NCBI GenBank assembly: GCA_026874595.1
Contig: CM049307.1
Span: 30,851,079-30,915,078, forward strand
DNA from: Sipunculus nudus
Taxonomy: Eukaryota; Annelida; Sipuncula; Golfingiida; Sipunculidae
Length of the DNA: 64,000 nucleotides
Reading direction: 5' to 3'
How positions within the stretch are numbered: position 1 is the stretch's first letter; every line of letters begins with the position of its first letter. Below are positions 25,201 to 40,200 of the stretch, in pieces. The translations under genes were made by a program, and so were the position numbers. The notes under the pieces were generated by a model. That model saw nothing but the letters and a program-made list of their open reading frames with translations. It was not told the DNA's origin and did not search any database.

Positions 25201-28200
25201 TGAGATTACCAAATTAATTTCAGTGCTTATAGTTATTATTATTATCAATGTTGCCTGTTACATTTTCAGAAGATGCAAGCCATGTTTCCTGTTACATTTT
25301 CAGGAGATGCAAGCCATGTTCCTGTTACATTTTCAGGAGATGCAAGCTGTTTCAGTCAGGTACACAGAGAAACAAGGGACCCATTGGTCACGGCGCTCAG
25401 CTTTTATATATGATAAAAAAAATATGATTTGGAAATGAGGCACATGCTGGTTTTGTGTGGTAATAAAGAAAAGCTTTATTATGAGTTGTTGGTGTTTAGC
25501 TTATGTATGATTTTGATAGCATCTTTGGAGACAGGGAAGAGGATTGATTTCATTTATTTTATTAACAATGGAGTGCTATTGTCACACAGATTTTAACTTG
25601 GCCATTTAACTTATAAGCAGGACATATAATTTAAGAGTTTAACTATTTATTAAAAATAATTACAAATATTGTCCCAAATATAATTTTTATTTTAAAAAAT
25701 CGTATGATTTTTTAAAATAAAATATAACTGAAATGATTATTAAAATAATATTAAAGAATATATTCATGAATGCATTCATGAATACATTTTTTTAAAAGTA
25801 TTTGCACTGGTATTCAAATATTTTCATTATTACCTGAATTCCCATTCTTATGCAAGAAATTTTATAATGGAGTACATATTCATATTTGTATTCAAATACA
25901 TTTGCAAAATATTCGCACCATGTCTGGTATTTATTCAGTTAAAGCCCAACAAAGATGTTGAGAATCCAGAATATACAAAATTCACACATTTTAATAATGA
26001 TCATCAGTACCTGGTTTTATATCTTTTATTTATATTAAAAAAAATAAATGTAATATATTCATTTTGGACTAATTTCACATCAATGTACACACTAGACACA
26101 GTAGGAAACTAGATTAATATTATCAACTGCATCTTTGTCTATCATTAATTTGCTTCACATGATCCCTAATGATTAGTAATGAATAATATGATTTATTTTT
26201 TTATCATTAAAATTGAACTGAAAAATACCATAGGTGACTGCATGGTGTTATTTGGAATATGTGACTTTCTATCCATCGATACAAGATTCTTATATCATCA
26301 GTAACTGCAAGTTTATTTCCTGTTATTATCAACTTACAAATTCCTTTTCTATTTTTTCTTTCATTTGTTATTAAAAACCACTAAAAATTTATTAATTTAT
26401 TGTTTATTGTTATGTTGTTGAACTACTAGATGAGTTGGGTTGGACACCTGGATCAACTGTGGCTGGCCATAAGCTGCCTGGCTGCCCCAGTGAATGCTCG
26501 CCTCAAGCATGCACAATTTGCTAAAAGTTCAACAAGGTCAACATACAGGTGACTCAAGAAGGGCTTGAGAGAGCCAAGGTCTGACATGGTCTCATAAAAA
26601 CATTAATAATAGCTACAATTTTTGGCCAATTTCTTTCAGCTTTCTAAACTAACTAGAATATCAGCAGAAGCTGACAAAAGCCCTCAGCCAAAAGAACAGT
26701 GTTTAGAGGTGGTAACAGTGACAAGTACTAAATATCTGTTCTCACATGGATGTATATCTGTACATGTCTCAGTTATAAATTTAAAATGGAGAGGTATGTA
26801 CCATGACTCATAACAATCCATCAAATGCTTCCTGAAAATAAGCTTTTAAGTTTTATTCTATTATAAGCTCTGTGACCTTGAAAAGCAGTTCAAGGTCACC
26901 CATCTTCAAACTCGACCGAGATTTTGTTGATATGCATCTTCACCAAAGAAATAAAATTCATATTGTGAATCCTTTTAGAGATATCCTGCTCGCAAGGCCA
27001 AAATTGAAAAATCATTAAAAAAAAAAAAGAAAAATTCATTAAAAATCAGAAATTGCAGGTGGCCCCCCCAATCTTGTGCAGCAGTTACAGAACATCAGTC
27101 CCTATGATCATAGTAAGTATTATGAAAATCCACCTAATGGTTCCTGAGAAATAAGCTTCTAAATGTTTTTTCTATAATCAGCTCTAAAACGTAAAAAATA
27201 GGTCAAGGTCACCCATCTTCGAACTTGACTGAGATTTTGTCAATATACATCTTCACCGAAAAAATAAAATTCCTACGGTGAATCCTTTTAGAGATATTCC
27301 GCTCACAAGCCCAAAGATGTAAAATCCGATAAAAATTCATTAAAAATCAGAAATTGTAGGTGGCACCACCAAACTTGTGTAGCAGGTACAGATTATCAGT
27401 CCCAATAATCATAGTAAGTTTTGTGAAAATCCACCAAATGGTTCCTGAGTAATAAGCATCTAAGTGTTTTTCTATAATCAGCTCTAAAATGTAGAAAAAT
27501 AGGTCAAGGTCACCCATCTTCTAACTTGACCGAGATTTTGTCAATATACATCTTTACCGAGGAAATAAAATTCTGACGGTGAATCCTTTTCAAGATATCC
27601 CGCTCACAAGGTAAAAGATAACGGACGCCGGACGGACGGACGGACGGATGGACAGCTTGGGTGACGACAATAGCCCATCAGCCTAAGGGCTGAGGGCTAA
27701 AAAGCTGAAATCCATATGCATGCATGGTATGAAAATTGTATCAACAGTGCTCACAAGAAACAAACGTGCCATGGTCAAAGTTGGGCAAAATTTAAGGTAC
27801 TAATTTTATATTTATGCTAATAACTTATAAAATTTGAAAAATTCATAACTAATTTTGGGTATTCATTTGAATCTTGATTAAATAATGTTACATCCCTGAC
27901 AAAAAATCTCTAGCTTCAGCAATCCTCTTGTTAAGGGAGTAAATATATTTCTTGATTTTTTAAAAAGTGCATTATGTTTGAGCCCATAACAAATATGCAA
28001 TACTGACATCATTTCTGGCATGTGCACAGAGAATGTATAGAAAAATATGTATATGATTAATGTCAGATCAGTGGTTTGATATTAGGCAGTCTTGAAGAGT
28101 AACAATGGGTTTTTAATGGAAAAATGTTTTTCATTAATATCTCGAAGGTATTAAGTCCTAGTGATCAAATTCTTGGCATGGTAGGGGATTTTGGAGACAA

Positions 28201-31200
28201 CTAATTGTATGCCAAATTTTAGGAACTAATAGCTGAAGCTTGGGAGCTGAGCTCTAGCAAACTGCATAACACTAGCTTGATGTAAACAATATGTTACATG
28301 GTGCTTAAAAACTTCAATAAAATCTACAGTTTTTGATCAACTGGTTTCAAATTTTTGGTGTTAACAGACAAAATGCTAACAAAAACATGCTGTGAAAATT
28401 AAATCCACAGTACTTACAGGAAAAAAATGTGCCATGGTCAAAGTTGGGTAAAATTTACGATACCAATTTTTTATGAAAAATTTAAAAGATTTTGATCTAA
28501 TTATGGGTATACAATTTAATTTTGATTAATTATATTTATATTACTGGAAAAATAGTCCATAGCTTTAAGGCTAAAAAAAATTAAAGATATGGTTATCAGG
28601 CACCGCCCGCAATTTAAAACCCCGCATCAAAACTTTTAATTTTGATTTTCCATAAAAACTTTCCAATTATGAGCTGCTGCCGCTCAGACATTTCTTTCAA
28701 GAAGATAAAACCATACAATTTCCTTTGTTTTTGTAGTGCTTTTTACTTATTTAGCAAAATAAACTGTTATTTTCATGGTTTTCCCTTATCATTTGACATT
28801 ATTATCGAAACATACAATAAAATTAAAAAAAAAAAGTGCCCCCCGCATTGATTTATGAAAAAGTGCCTGAGAACCAAACCTTTTTTTTATTTTGGCCTAA
28901 CATGTTTTGTGTTAAGTGTTCAAATATCTTTCTTGATTTTTTACAAAATGCATTATGTTTGGGCCCTTAACTTTTTTAAATTATATAATACAGACCTAAT
29001 TTCTGGCATGTACTTAGGAACTTTATAGGGGAATATTTATGGTAAATATGAGGGAAAACAGATGAGTGGTTTTGATATAAGCCCGTCCTGAAGTGTGAAA
29101 ATAGGTTTTTTAATAAAAAATTGAGGTTTTTCCTTAATTTTTCAAAGGAACAAAGTGGCAAAGACCCAGTTTTCGGCTTGGTAGGAGATCTTGGGGACAT
29201 CTAACATTATGCCAAATTTTGGATTCCTAGGTCTTACGGTTTCAAAATGTGCCACATCTACTGACGGACGGACTGACGAACAGACGGATGGACGACGGAC
29301 AATGGACCACGACTATAGCTCAGATAACTTATAGTCAGCTGAGCTAAAAATGCAGTATTATGCATTTAGGGAAGAATAATCCCAGACATAAATATAGTAT
29401 AAAAGAGGGGGGAGATGTAAGGCAATTAGATATTACACATGTTGAGAAGTACTTGGGGGTTTGTGTAGATGATGAGCTCTCATTTGAACAACATATTACT
29501 GAGGTGGTCAAAAAATGTAACAAAATTTCAGGACTAATAATGATTAATATCACAAATAAATGTAAAGATATTATGGTTTCCCTTTACAAAACCCTAGCGA
29601 GGCTTATAATTGAATATGGAAACCCTGTTTGGAGCCCTAACCTAAGGAAATATATAGATAATATAAAAGGAGATTAAAAAAAAAGATTACTGGCACAAAA
29701 AAACATGAATTACCAAGAAAGTCTGATGTATCTTAAGCTTCCTAGTTTAGAGTACAGAAGACTGAGAGATCTTATTGAGGTTTACAAAATAATGCATGGA
29801 AAATATGATCCTATAACCATCTCTACTCTTATCAGTAAAAACAGAAATGAGAGAACAAGAGGACAAATATAAAAAGTTAGGAGCGATTATAGAATCCTTC
29901 CTACAGGTAGGATATCCAACATTCTAAAGAGGGCGATATTTTGAAGGGGATAGAGAAAATCTGGGGTATAGTTTTTTATGGGGGTACACATAAAGAAATA
30001 ATGAATAATGGTTTATTTAGGTCTGTTCCTACTTATATGTAGTTTGTTCTGATGACTACTGACCGCTATGAAACCTGAGAGAGAAATGCAAGTATTTGTA
30101 CACAGACATGCCAACACAACAGGGTATGACGGGAATCAATCCCCCAACTGCTATCTCCAAAGTCCTCCTCGCTACCGACAACGCCGTGAAGCGCTGGTGA
30201 CGAAAGCTTGAAATCCTGGGGTATTTAAATCTACTATGTAACTGTCACCTTCTGTCCGCAGTCTTGTGAATTAGTTATGTATGGAGAGTAACGTTGGTGT
30301 GACGTCAGAGTTAATGGGGGAATACGATTAACCTAGAGGTCAAAGGTTAAAAACTGTATATGAAAATGAAAGGGGGGCCACTCATGGTGAGTTGGAATGG
30401 GTGTTAGTGTATTATGTAAAGTACATAACGTTTCATTTAAAAATGATAACTGAGACGCAAGTGTACTGGAAAATATGAAGAGATTGTATTGTGTATATAA
30501 ACATTGAAAAAATAAAAAAAATAGGCAAAAGGATTGGTATATACTGTTATATCAGGTAAAATGGGGCAAATGCTGTGAATGATTGACGGAACGTATGGTT
30601 CATTATAACAGGTGTGTGCTGCATGTTATTATAACGTAATTATGGTTAATTAGCTGGAGTAATAATCATGTGACCTGTGAATTGTTTGCCCCTAGTGTAA
30701 ATGTTTATTGACAAAATAGAAGAGAAACTTGACACGTAGTTGATTGTAGCCATGTCACTGAAAGACGGTGGTCCTCATTCTAGCACCAACAGAATGGAAA
30801 GCCCAACAAGTTAGAGTGACACACTGAGTACAACAGAAAGTGTAAGGAAAAGAAAAAAAAAGAAAGTGAGAAAGGGAAAAAGCAGAGCAAGGAAAAATAT
30901 GAAATTAGCTGAGTCCAAGGCTGGTACTGAGGGTATGTGTGTAAAGACAACAGAATCAGGGATCCTATGCACCTACAGTCGTGGTAGTTACCAGCCAAAG
31001 ATGTCAGGTATGAATGTGGACATGAACTCATTAACATATACGAAACTGGTGAGACATATTCTAATTTGTAAAGATGTTAGTAAAGATGTTACAATTCAAT
31101 GGTTGTTTGAAAATGAACTGTTAGCAACAGCTAGGACATGTCTGATATGCAAGGGACCCTATGAAACTGGTGAATGTTCCTGAAGGTCCCACTAGTGATT

Positions 31201-34200
31201 TACTAAGTTGGCAATGTAAAAAAAGGCAACCGAGACATGATCAAAAATTATCCATATGTCACAGGTCATGGTTTGATCAGTCCAATTTGACATTGGAGGA
31301 ATTAGTTTAAATGATATTTTTATGGAGTATGGGATGAGCCAACATCATATACAGAGGGAAATTGAATGCAGCCCAAACATCATTGTTGATTGTTGTTTGA
31401 TTGCGCGAGAAGAGTGCGAAGAGAGTTTGTTGCGAGGATCAGACACAGGTACCAAGATCAGTGTTAGAGGCACTGAAGTAGAAATGAATGAATCCAAATT
31501 CGCCAAGAGGAAATCATTGGTTTTGGGAGGTAGAAAAGACAGAATAAAAGTAAAGTGTTTATGTTTGCAGTACCAGACCGAACGAAAGAAATGTTAATAC
31601 CACTGATAGAGAAACATATTGAACTAAAATATCAGCAGAAGCTGACAAAAGCCCCCAGCCAAAAGAACAGTGTTTAAAGGTAGTAACAGTAACAAGTACT
31701 AAATATCTGTTCTCACAGGGATGTATATCTGTACATGTCTCAGTTATAAATTTAAAATGTAGAGGCATGTACCATGATTCATAACAATCCACCAAATGCT
31801 TCCTGAAAAATAAGCTTCTAAGTTTTATTCTATTATAAGCTCTGTGACCTTGAAAAGTAGGTCAAGGTCATCCATCTTCGAACTTGACTGAGATTTTTTC
31901 GATATACATCTTCACAAAAGAAATACAATTCCTATTGTGAATCCTTTTAGAGATATCTCGCTCACAAGGCCAAAGTTGAAAAATCCATGAAAAATTCATT
32001 AAAAATCAGAAATTGTAGGTGGTGCCCCCAAACTTGTGCAGCAGTTACAGACCATCAGTCCCTATGATCATAGTAAGTATTGTGAAAATCCACCTAATGG
32101 TTCCAATGAAATAAGCTTCTAAATGTTTTTTCTATAATCAGCTCTAAAACGTAGAAAAATAGGTCAAGGTCAATCATCTTCGAACTTAACTGAGATTTTG
32201 TCAATATACATCTTCACCAAAAAATAAAATTCCTACAGTGAATCCTTTTAGAGATATCCTGCTCACAAGCCCAAAGTTGTAAAATCTGATAAAAATTCAT
32301 TAAAAATCAGAAATTGTAGGTGGCGCCACCAAACTTGTGTAGCAGGTACAGACTATCAGTCCCAATAACCATAGTAAGTTTTGTGAAAATCCACCCAATT
32401 GTTCCTGAGTAATAAGCATCTAAGTGTTTTTCTATAATCAGCTCTAAAATGTAGAAAAATAGGTCAAGGTCACCAATCTTCGAACTTGACCGAGATTTTG
32501 TCGATATACATCTTTTCAGAGGAAATAAAATTCTGACGGTGAATCCTTTTCCAGATATTCCGCTCACAAGGTAAAAGTTAAGGGATGCCAAACAGACGGC
32601 ACGACAGCTTTGGTGATGACAATAGTCCATCAGCCTAAGGGCTGAGGGCTAAAAAGGTTCTGTGGTAGTATCTGACTGTTGGGCGGCATATCAGTGTCTG
32701 AACATGGATAAATACACACAAAACTGTCAATCACTCAGAGAACTTGAGGATCCTGTCACAGGCGCCCACACCAACAGTATAGAGGGTACTTGGCAGAAGG
32801 TAAAACATGGTGATAGCATGCCAAGGCTGGGTGTAAGGAAAAACCATTTACAGAGTTACATCATTGTATTCTTATGGAAACAAAGAAATGAAGATAGAAA
32901 TATGTTTGTTGAATTTCTGAAGTCTGCTCAACAAATATATAATGGGTCGTGCTGGATTGGGACATGTAAATATTGTTAAAATTGTTCAAGACACATGATA
33001 GTTAAGACGATTTAGATAAGGTAAGTAAAATATATAACAGAGGAAATATGAAATACAAGTATGAATACAAAACTGATAAAGGGCTAGTATATATTAATAT
33101 ACACATAAGAGTAAGAAAATAATGGGGGCTTCTGCCCCCACAACCCTGCAAAGGAATGAAAAAGAAAGAGTGAGGAATTGGTGAAAGTGAAGAAAATAAA
33201 AGGATTGTGATAATTGTATGAATATAATGGGGGCTGCCGCCCAAACACCCCCACAACTGATATAAAATATGAGAGAAAGAGTGGTGACCGTACAGAAAAA
33301 TAAAAGATAAAGTGATAAAACCACCCCTACACCCCGGCTATATAATGAAAAAAAAGAGCGAGTAAATGGTGAAAGTGACAAAAAAAATAGAATGTGATAA
33401 CTGTAAGAATATAATGGGTGTTGCCGCTCCTTAACCCCCGCATTTGATATTTAGAAAATATGAGAGAGAGAGTGTTGACTTTGCTAAAAAATAAAATATA
33501 AAGTTATAAAAGTAAGAACATAATGGGGGCTGCCGGCCCCACACCCCCGCATTTGATATAAAATATGAGATAGAGAGCGTTGACAATGCAGAAAAATCAA
33601 ATATAATGTGATAAAAGTAAAAATATAATCCCCTGCATTTGATATAAAATATGAGAGAGAGAGCGGTGACATTGCAGAATAATAGAATATAAAGTGATAA
33701 ATGTAAGAATATAATGGGGGCTGCCACCCCCATATCCCCGCTGCATTCCCAAATGAGTATCACGGTGCCCTGTGCCAGCGGAGTACCCTGAAAAGAAATA
33801 TGAGAACAAGTGAAGCTCCCCCGCGGTGTAGTTCATGCAATTCCTGTGACGTCGAAATTACATGTGTACACATAGAGGAGAGGTTAAAAAATCATGGTGG
33901 TGTTATGCCAATCGAGTGGCTGTATGGCTGTATAAGCTGACTCATTAAATGCTTTTAAAAATAGATTGAATAAGGTTTTCCAAAATCATATGTATACTAC
34001 TAACTTAAGTCAAAATTGGAAAGAGCAAAGAAACTAAAACCTAAAGGATCCAGACACCTCACACCTTTGACAGCTCATACCATACCAACTCACTCCAAAC
34101 TAACTCACACCCTTGACAAGTCACACTCCAGTGGTAACAACTCACACCTCAGCCATACCAATTCACACCCAATTTCATACTGACTCACATCAGTACAAAC

Positions 34201-37200
34201 TATTACTATTTACTTGCATATTTTCCCTTGCATATACTCTTTACATGCACCATTTTTCTTGGGTATTCAAAAAATTGTGTTTTTATCCAAATATAATATT
34301 AATATGAAATATTTTTGGGTGGTCACTCTCTCTTTCTCTCTCTCATATTGCCTTTTTTTTCCTTTCTCTCTATCCAATCACCTTTTCTTTCACTCTTTCT
34401 TATTCTTTCACTCTCTCTTTCTCTCTCATATCCAATTATTCTTTTCCTCGGTCTCTTGCCATCCAATCACCTTTTCTTTTGCTCTTCTAATTCGCTCACT
34501 CTTTTTCCCTTTTTTTCTCTCTCTTTCTCATATTCAATCTTTCTTTTTCTCTCTCTCCATCCAATCACTTTTTCTTTCACTCTTCCAATTCTCTCTCTCT
34601 CTCCCTCTCTCTCTCCCCAGCCATGCCTCAAAGGCACGCATCTCCTTGTATGTACTCATGCACCATTCTGAGGCGACAAGTTTGACTTTACAAGTGCAGC
34701 TGCTAAGGGAGGAGAAACTGAAAAGAAGGCAGAGAGGTGCATACCGGAAAATGCAGACAAAGGTGTTTGCCATTTGGGATGACTACACAGAAGTTGTCCC
34801 CACAACTTCAAGCCTCCTGAAGAAATTGGCCAATGTATACTGTCTGAGTGTCCATTTATAGATAGTTTGATAAACATTTTGCATTGATGTGGATTAGTAC
34901 ACAAATCAATATGGAGCTATTTTTTTTGTGCTGGACATGTTTGGCTTTCAATGAGTATGATGTCTAGCTATTCAATAAAGAATTTTTTTTTTAATTAGAC
35001 ATATAATACATTTACATCAAAAGATAACATACATAAAACATACATTCAAACATATTCACACATATAGTATTTATGATAATATTTCAATAACATTCTATAT
35101 ATTATGTAAATAAATGACAATTGTACATGCATCTGTTTTTGTTCAAATCAATGCTGAATAATATTGTCTTTGTTATGTTCTTGTTCTTAATCTTATTATC
35201 ATTATGATTATTATTTAACACTGTTCTGTAACCATGACACAATATATATCTTCAAAAAACAAGGGACCCATGGGTCACAGCGCTCAGCTGATCGTGACTG
35301 GACTATAAATGTTTCTCCACTGTGATACTATATCCAGTCAATAAAGCTTATGAATATCATGGATGTGTTGGGCTATTATAATGGAATGTAATGTAATATG
35401 TGAGTAAATGATAAATGAAATTACCTGACTGATGGATTAATAAAGTCAAATATAGTGGTTTATTTTTTATTTATTTAGGACGGGTTGAAAATTGTGATAT
35501 ATTTGAGCAAATATGAATGCAATGACAGCAGTAATAAGCAGTAGTAGAATGATGATAAGGCTATTTGTTGTAGGATCTAAAGTGTATGGTAGTCTGCAAG
35601 CTTTCAATTTGACAAATATGATGTTATGATTAACTATGCTTATGATGTGATTTTATGAATTTGTGACTGTATGACACAATATCTCTTTAGTCTTGACAAG
35701 GTACATTATTGTGATGCCCACTATGTCTACATATTACACAATATTGACATAATTTCTGGCATGCACATAGGTACCTATGGATGAACAGTTATACAAAATA
35801 TTAAAGTATGAATATATCTGATTCATCTTGTTCTTGCTTACTGAGGCTGACTTTGGGATGGGGTTCGGAGAAGGGGAAAGTGAGGGCAGCACAAAGGTGG
35901 ATGTAGAAATATTCTATTGTAATGTTTTTCATTTATATAAGAATATGAAAAGCTAAGAGGAAAGGGGCCCTCCTACTTCGTTATAGTAAAAATATAAATA
36001 TATGATTGCAAACTTATACTCTGACAAGACTGTCATGAAGTAAAACAGTAAAAGTTTTGAGATACTGTGATGCATATGAAAATTTACAGATGGACAGGCA
36101 AGTGGACAGAATGGACTAATACCTTTATTTCACTTTCAAGGGAATAATGCATTTAAGTTTATATATAATCCTATTTTTTAAGCATATCCACTTTTTCCAA
36201 TAAGAAGTTTTTATCTGAATCATTTTTTATTTACAGGTTTTATAAATTTTTAATAAAAAAAACCTGAAAATATAAGTTAAAATATTAGAATTGTTGCAAA
36301 AGTTGCAATCATCATATATCCAGAGTGTAGCTCATATTGGGTCATATTATGCATACACATATATTTTATAATTTTAAATCATAAATGTTTAAATTGAATT
36401 TAAAAGAAAATAATGCCACAGCATGGCATCTACAAGAATATTCCATGAATCACTATTAAAAAGTTTTGCACATTGGAGTTTTCAGTACATGCTTAATTTT
36501 ATTCACCAAAATAAAATAAAAGATTCAGTAAATTTGATAAAATAAAACATCTTTTCAAATAAAGTATACACACTGTTGATTGAATGAGGGACAAACAATA
36601 TCATTGTGCTAATTAATATCCCAGTTTTAATTTATTACTGGAATTAATAGTCAATTTCACACCTGGTGAAGTTTTTACTCTTCTGAAGTAAGGAATTACT
36701 TATCTCATGAACATCCACACTTTCATAGCAATACACCACTTTGTGGACACAATTAAATGTACACTTTAATCAATTTAACCCTGGTGGTACATTACAAAAT
36801 CTAAAATGTAGCATAGCCTAGAATAAGAATGAATCAAATACAGAAAATAATAACATTCATCTAGTTTATGCACCATCTGGGGGGGGGGGAGTGCAGGGCA
36901 GAGGGGAAGCCTGCTGGTAGTGGCCAAGCTGACCCAAGGCAAGCTGCCTGGGGTGGGTTACATAATGCAAGTGAAGGCTGTACTACTAGGTGGGCTAGAT
37001 GTAAATAACACTTGACATGGTGTATGAAAACATGAATAAAAGCTATTCTTTCCAATCAATTTCTTTGAAATTTCAGATTTTAAAAAATTAAATCCTTATG
37101 TATATATGCTGTGAAAATTAAATCAACAATGCCAAAGTTGGACAAAATTTAAGGTATTGTTTTTTTAATTATGCTAATAACTTGAAAAATTTGCAAAATT

Positions 37201-40200
37201 CAGATCTAATTTTGGGTAAACAAATGAATCTTGATTAAATAAAGTTATATTCCTGAAAAAAAAAAGTCTCTAGGTTCAGCAATTCTCATGTTAGGTGAGT
37301 AAATATATTTCCTGATTTTTTAAAAAATTGCATTATGTTTTGGCCCATAACTTCAAAATAATACCCAATACTGACCTAATTTTTGGTATGTTCATAGAAA
37401 ATGTATGAAAGAATGTGAATACTAAATACGATAAAAAACAGATCAGTGGTTTTGAAATTAGCCAGCCTTGAAGTATAACAATGGCTTTTTTTATGGAAAA
37501 CAGAGTTTTTTTCCTTAATATCTCGAAGGAACGAAGTCCTAATGACCCAATTTTTGGTTTGGTAGGAGATTTTGGGGGCATTTAAAATTATGTCAACAGC
37601 CTGGCGAGCATAGAGATGTGCACTGAATGACCTACAGTCATCAAAGTGGACTGCATGACAATGTAAGGGAATACAACAAGAGCCTCCAAAAAAATTCAAT
37701 AACTAGCCTAATTTTGCAGCTTTTATTTTCAAATTTCAGATTTTTACAGATTAAATCCTTATGAATTCATGCTGTGAAAATTAAATCCACCGTACTTACT
37801 GGAAAAAAGCGTGCCGTGGCCAAAGTTGGGCAAAATTTAAGGTACACATTTTATATTTTAGCCAATATTTAAAAAAATTTAACAGATTTTGATCTAATTT
37901 TTGGTATACAATTAAATTTTGATTAATTAAAGTTGTAGTACTGGAAAAAAGTCCCTACCTTTAACACTTTTGGTCTTAAGTAACCAAATATCTTCCTGTT
38001 TTTTTTACAAAGTCCATTATGTTTGGGCCAATAACTTTTTTAAATTATACAGTACTGACTTAATATCTGGCATGTACATAGGAACTATATAGAGGAATAT
38101 TTATGGTAAATATGAAGAAAACCAGATGAGTGGTTTTGATATTAGGAAGTGTGAAAATGGATTTCTAATAAAAAATTGAGGTTTTTCCTTAATATCTCGA
38201 AGGAAAGAAGTCATATTGTCTTAATTTTTGGCATGGTAGGAGATTTTGGGGACATCTAACTATATGCCGAATTTCAGATTCGTAGGTCCAATGTTGATGA
38301 AACGTGCCAGTCTTACGGACGGACATCCGGACAGAGGGCCGGACGGACGGACAGACAGACAGACGGAAGGACGACGGACAATGGACCACGACTATAGCTC
38401 AGATGACTTATAGTCAGCTGAGCTAAAAACGAGGTTTTTCCTTAATATCTCGTAGGAACGGAGTCCTATTGACCCAATTTTCGGCATGGTAGGAGATTTT
38501 GGGGACATCTAACTGTATGCCGAATTTCAGATTTGTAGGTCCAACGTTGTCGAAACGTGCCAGTCTTACAGACGAACATCGGGACACCGGACGGACGGAC
38601 AGACAGATGGTTGGACGACGGACAATGGACCACGACTATAGCTCAGATGACTTATAGTCAGCTGAGCTAAAAAAAAACCATGTCAATATATGAAACATGC
38701 ATGCGTACATGAAACATGTAAACAAGTGTTCATAATATATACACATATCTACATATACATATGTGTACATACACACATACATATACATACATATCACCTT
38801 TATGGGTATAAATATACATGTATATTTTCATCTTGGCCAATTTCATTAGGAAAGGGTGACCAATTATTCTCGAAACAACATGTCATAAGTTTAATTTACT
38901 TGGAATAATTTTTCTTATTTTCTTAATTCAAAATATAAACAAACATATTATAATATTTGAACATATAACCAAGAAATAAAACAAAAACTGTATTCAGATT
39001 TACATATATAATAAACTATATGGAGATGTTATATTAAATTTACTGTTACCGCAATTATGTAAATTTTTTTATCTATAATAGTATCAGATTAGTAAGATAA
39101 ATACTCCAGTTCCCTTCCAGTGTAAAATTCTAAAAGACAACATCTGACCAATAAGTTACCACTAATAATCTTGAGTAGAAGTTCAATGTATCTTCTACTT
39201 TAAGACAATCTAACATCTAAATCGAAATTATTATGCAATTGTATATTAATTTAAAAAACATTTGAGATATGACCATTTTTTTCTATGTGTTTCTAATTAA
39301 CATTTATTTTAAGCTATTGTCTGTTCAATAGAATGTATTTCACTAATAAATAATTAAAGCCTTGAATATCAGGTTTCTTTTTGTGACATCTATTTATATA
39401 GATATAATTTTTGTGATCAATGTCAACACATTAACCCATCGGTGCTCAATGCATCCCAGTAGTGTTTCTGCTTTATCAAGCAGAAATGTTTCATGTAAAT
39501 CTATGTTGATAATTGTTTGAATATTTCTTTATAACAATTTTACAAATGGACATTCCCAGAATGGATGTTTTAAAGTTTTCTATTTCACTTTTACAGAAAG
39601 TACAGTTCTTGCAATCTACAATGTTTAAGCGGTGAAGGAAAGGGTTTAGTGTGAGTTTGCGATGTAAAATATTAAACTGAAACATTCTTAATTTCATTGA
39701 TATTGTTGTGTTATATATATTGCAGAATCCAGCATTCACCTTTTCTTCTGTCCACATGTTCATGTCCTCATTCCATTTTTGTATAATTTTATCGGGTGAA
39801 ACTACGGATACACTACCTAATCTATTGTAAATACATTTTGTTCCTCTTTTAATATACCTTAATGCCTCACAATCTTCAATGATACAATTGGCAGATAATT
39901 CATTACTATTAGCCGCTGCTATTATAAACTTCCATTTCTTAGCTATAGCTTGCAGTAAGCTGGCGCAATTTAGACTGTCAATTTTTACTTTAAATTTATG
40001 ACAAAATTCTTGGCAATTTATAAATTCCATTTTATTGTCTTTAACGATCAACAGATCTGAAATAAATTTTACCCCATTTGCATACAGCTTACTGTAAAAT
40101 AGCATTTTTTTACCTATTTTTATGTGGGAGTTGTACCAAATGCATTGAGATAGTATATCATTAACATTACATGGGTTACTATGGTTGAATATGCACCAGT

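Noticed and set aside
30120-30210. Possible tRNA-like sequence around GGGAATCAATCCCC
   Set aside because: No cloverleaf could be drawn with acceptor and anticodon stems.
34214-34861. 215-codon open frame, the longest simple one in its region
   Set aside because: Most of it translates a CT-rich low-complexity tract; only the last part after 34620 might deserve attention.
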